A DNA stretch of 64,000 bases from Styela clava (Eukaryota; Chordata; Ascidiacea; Stolidobranchia; Styelidae), in NCBI RefSeq assembly GCF_964204865.1, contig NC_135262.1, positions 6,324,001-6,388,000 of the forward strand. Reading direction: 5' to 3'. Both the position numbers and the translations under genes were made by a program. This document shows, piece after piece, positions 60,901-64,000 of this stretch. The notes beneath the pieces were generated by a model, which saw only the letters and a program-made list of their open reading frames with translations, had not been told where the DNA came from and did not search any database. How positions within the stretch are numbered: position 1 is the first letter of the stretch; every line of letters starts with the position of its first letter.

Positions 60901-63900
60901 CCAATTTCGTAAAGGTTATTTCAGAATGTATTCTTATACTAGATTATTCGGTTTTGGCCCATCCCTGGCAGTGGTATGCTACATGTTGATCATGAAGTGT
61001 ATGTGTCGAAAGTATAATGCAATGCCAATAACATTTATAAAGATAGCAAATCTATAATGCGCTAAAAGTAATTGATTTCTTACATTTTTAACATTATTTT
61101 GTTTTTGAATACAAAAATTGTGTTACTTACCGCAATTTGATTGTGGTCAGATGAGTCGACTGCATCTAAAAATTCAAACTGCGCTTTTTGATATTCCTTG
61201 CTATGTTCGAACGTAAAATATTGATATCTGTAAATACAATAATTATATATAAGTAGACAATTCTCCACTTTCATAACATAATAACTTTGACAAAGGATAG
61301 GATTCACATAATTATTCCAATTGAAGAGAAAGCGAATTAGACGGCTTAATCATATTGCGAAGTACAGCGCCTCATCCGGATACCAGTCCATGTCGGACTT
61401 GATGGTGGAGAAAACTGTAACCGACCTTACGCGCCGAGAAGTGCAGCAATCCACTCGCACATAATTATCTCCTCGGCATGCATACCCGAGAAGAGTAATC
61501 ATCAGGAGTGCAGTGGTCAACGTATTCCTAACGCTTAGCATGATGCACCACACTGCCGAGACACATACGCGAGCCTTCATCAATAGACTGTTACTAAAAA
61601 CACTTAGTAGAATTAAATGCTTTAAGTTTCTGTGCTTCTTTTATCACTATTGAAAGTCTGGAATTCCCTGTTTAACAATAATCTTACTTCTGTGATTTTT
61701 CCAGGCAAGTCATACTCAATCCACATTTGGTTAATCTGGGCCAATTTGAAGTAGGTGAAGTCAGCCAAGTTCCTTTTAACGTCTTTACACGATTTCTTTG
61801 CCTGAAGTTAGCATCATCCAGTAGAGTCCGAGTACCAAATATTCTTTTGAGTTCGTTATCTGGATTAAGAAACCTGAAATCCAATTTATATCTTCGTCAA
61901 AAAAATGAAAGAAATAAAATATATACGTACCAATGAAAATGACTTTAAAAAAATATTAAAACCAAATTAGGTGAATGAAGGATATGACCAGGCTCTGGAG
62001 TTGGGTTGGGAGTTTTCTAGTGATTTGTGTTTAAAACTGAAACAAAATTTTTTTTGAAAGTAAGAAAAACAATTATTATTACCTGTGTTCAACAGTCAAT
62101 ACATATTTATATTTTTTCACTTGGACACTGTGGTTAGAAAAATCCCTATTTGGTTTGTTGTTTTCCATTTGAGCAATTTCATTGACAACTTTTTCAATGT
62201 CTTCTTCTTCGTCTTTTTTCTAAAAAATACAAAAAGTAATTTTAGCCAGATACTCGATTAATAATAGATTTCCAAGCAAGTGAGCTCTGGGAGTCTGGCA
62301 TGTTGTCAGTGAGTGGTACCGGTATTTTCTAACTCAACGAAGTCGGTAGCAACATTCCGAATTTCATGAAGTGGTGATAAAAGAAGTTAAAAATTCCTAC
62401 ACAACTCTACAAGTATTCTTAAAAGTCTATTGAAGAAGTCTTGCATAATGCTTATTGGGTGTTTATCATCAAAATTTGATTTTCTTGCACTTCGGTGCTT
62501 GAGTCAGAATTTTGTCTCGCCCGGAGTAAGATGCGATTGTTAATTCTCTCAAACTCCACGGCTCAGGCTGCCATAGTGGACATATGTCATAACAGCCTAT
62601 TTTTTTATCCTGCGAATCAGGTTACTTTGGGACTTATTCAAAAATTGTGAATACATAGCTAAAATCAATTGGACAGAACTGGTATCCCTCATGCAAAATT
62701 AACTTATTATGTAAATACGCATTTTTATGACATTCCCCTTAATTGAGAATAAAATTTGGGGTTTTAACGTCAAGGATTTTGACAGAACCTCAATATCTAG
62801 TTAGCTTAAAACCATACTGTAAATAAAAATTTGGTGCCACGGAACAATAATGGACATATAATTGAGAACCTTCAAGTCTGAATTAATATTTTGGTACCAC
62901 ATACATTCTTTTTTGCAACATTCTTTTTCTTCTTCTTTGTTTTCTTCCTAGCACCAGTTTGTATTGGAGTTGGTTTTTCTATATTCTCATTCACATTTTC
63001 ATCTTTGTCAATATTCGTTGATTCATCTGATTCTACATCTTCATTTTCATCGTTTAACTGTATTTATATTAATACTTTAGAAATCCATTGATATAAACAA
63101 TTTACTTTGAGTGTAACCCAGTGCTGGTAGGGTAGTTGTCTCTAAATCTAAGTCGAGAGTCAATTCAAGTCACAGGTTATCAAGTCGAGTCGATAACAGA
63201 GTTAAGTCTCACTGGCGGTTGCCGGTTAATCAAGGGTCACCTTCAGTCTATGAGAAAATGACTGGAATCAAAAAAATGACTGGAGCTGGTAAAAGCTCTA
63301 AATCAGTGGTCTGCAAACTTTATGTGCTTCTGGGCAAAATATGCACATTAATTAAACAGTAGCCACATCAAAATCAATTTTTATTTCTGTTTCTGTTTTT
63401 ATTTCAGTTCTCAGATCCTGAGGTGTCCCAACATTAGGTTCAATAAAACAAACACTCTATTCGTCTCTGAAATGAGGACATCTGGCATGATGGCAAATGT
63501 GCCGGCTTTAAATCAATCGCAACAGGTGTCGGCCGTCACATGACCAAAATTGCACTTTTTTGGTAAAAAGTTTCAAATGCCATGGTGAAATATTTTTCCC
63601 TTCAGTACAGCGGGTTAATTTTTATTAAAAAATCTAAAGGTGATGTTTTAAGATTGAAATTCCTTTTTAGTTTATTGTGCAGTTAATTTGTGGCGATGTG
63701 GAGGACCTTGCACTCACTGTTATATTTCATGACTTTCAATGCAGGGGCTATTCTTGGAATTGGAGAACTGTGCCGTACTTTAGTAGTAAAAATTCTAAAT
63801 ACCAAGTCAAATAGGTTTCTTCTTTCTTGAGATGGTTTTTCAGTTTGCTCAGAAGAATCTTCTTCTTCAGAACTTTCTACAGCGGCTAACGCTGCTAAAT

Positions 63901-63952
63901 TTTTCAACTCATCATCACGTCCATGAAGTTTCCTGAGAACTCTTGTCGACAT
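54912..63952 (-). CDS. TCF25: Transcription factor 25 / Nulp1 (Rqc1 family), 639 aa, 16 exons
   Basis: TCF25 is the animal Rqc1, a component of the ribosome quality control complex that helps mark stalled nascent chains on 60S subunits. Exons in order are 63803-63952, 62905-63057, 62083-62219, 61688-61873, 61131-61227, 60249-60348, 59973-60066, 59371-59463, 59193-59298, 58215-58322, 57792-57821, 57574-57662, 56772-56930, 56564-56651, 55776-55855 and 54912-55161. All phases agree. The head [11 protein letters not shown] matches the family start. It is followed by acidic and Lys-rich parts (RKKTKKKKK), then the conserved core: [59 protein letters not shown] and FGHDPLPP. The acidic tail ends EWD as in the human protein (676 aa). 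One exon is only 30 bp. Confidence 0.96.
57028..57256. mobile_element. Longer MITE with palindromic-family ends, TCF25 intron 12
   Basis: It opens gcgctcctgtagtatgtgaa and closes ctatgggagtacc, with inner blocks ggttaggccataaattta and tatggcctaaccataacctg facing each other. It resembles the MITEs inside 25494-25694 and 26705-26911. Confidence 0.75.
60641..60745. mobile_element. Short palindromic MITE, copy 5, TCF25 intron 5
   Basis: The arms actcctgaagtatgcgcacc and gcgcatacttcaggaggt pair, with inner arms acacaacctgaact and gagttcaggttgtgcg. The target duplication is not clear. Confidence 0.85.
61352..61566 (-). mobile_element. SINE copy in TCF25 intron 4
   Basis: Plus-strand order: cgcctcatccggataccagt, gatggtggagaaaactgtaa, gcagcaatccactcgcacat, B-box inverse ggcatgcatacccgag and the head inverse cgtattcctaacgcttagca. 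This mirrors the copy at 40228-40530. Confidence 0.8.
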
Positions 63953-64000
63953 AATCCAGGCTTACACAAAATAATTTTACTATACCGTAGTCTAATTCTC

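Overview
This is a 64 kb piece of an AT-rich animal nuclear genome. The genes are split by many short GT-AG introns of about 50 bp to 2 kb, and their proteins resemble vertebrate orthologues closely. Introns and spacers are full of hAT-type non-autonomous DNA transposons and tRNA-derived SINEs. Compact chordate-like genes with a repeat-rich, AT-rich background suggest an invertebrate deuterostome such as a tunicate. The phylum is an inference and I cannot fix the species. I saw no viral, bacterial, CRISPR, rRNA or true tRNA features.

Layout, left to right. 1-8.1 kb holds no convincing gene: a 1.3 kb hAT element with a perfect 8-bp target duplication, SINE copies and a tandem duplication. 8.1-16.4 kb, plus strand: an 8-exon rhodopsin-class GPCR with transposon fragments in its introns. 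17.5-19.9 kb, minus strand: a 7-exon gene for an unrecognised protein with an acidic coiled-coil end. 21.9-22.2 kb, plus strand: the last exon of what may be an immunoglobulin-like single-pass membrane protein. 22.2-31.2 kb: repeats only. 31.3-32.1 kb, plus strand: an intronless 1-acylglycerol-3-phosphate acyltransferase. 33.7-39.2 kb, plus strand: a 10-exon secreted type-B carboxylesterase/cholinesterase-like enzyme. 40.6-64 kb, minus strand: four genes in one orientation, METTL18 (intronless), NOM1 (8 exons), an HSDL2-like dehydrogenase (2 exons) and TCF25 (16 exons). The HSDL2-TCF25 gap contains two hAT elements, one nested inside the other.

Exon chains were built by hand from splice sites and checked by reading-frame phase. 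GPCR, esterase, NOM1, HSDL2 and TCF25 close with consistent phases from start to stop. The unrecognised gene has one phase conflict. The genes do not form a pathway, but METTL18 (ribosomal protein histidine methylation), NOM1 (nucleolar 40S assembly) and TCF25 (ribosome quality control) are all ribosome-related neighbours. I found no strong candidate for a wholly new system. The most notable items are the nested transposons, the families of small palindromic and hAT elements with target duplications, a 41-bp inverted repeat, the unrecognised gene, and the apparent lack of an SCP2 domain in the HSDL2-like gene.
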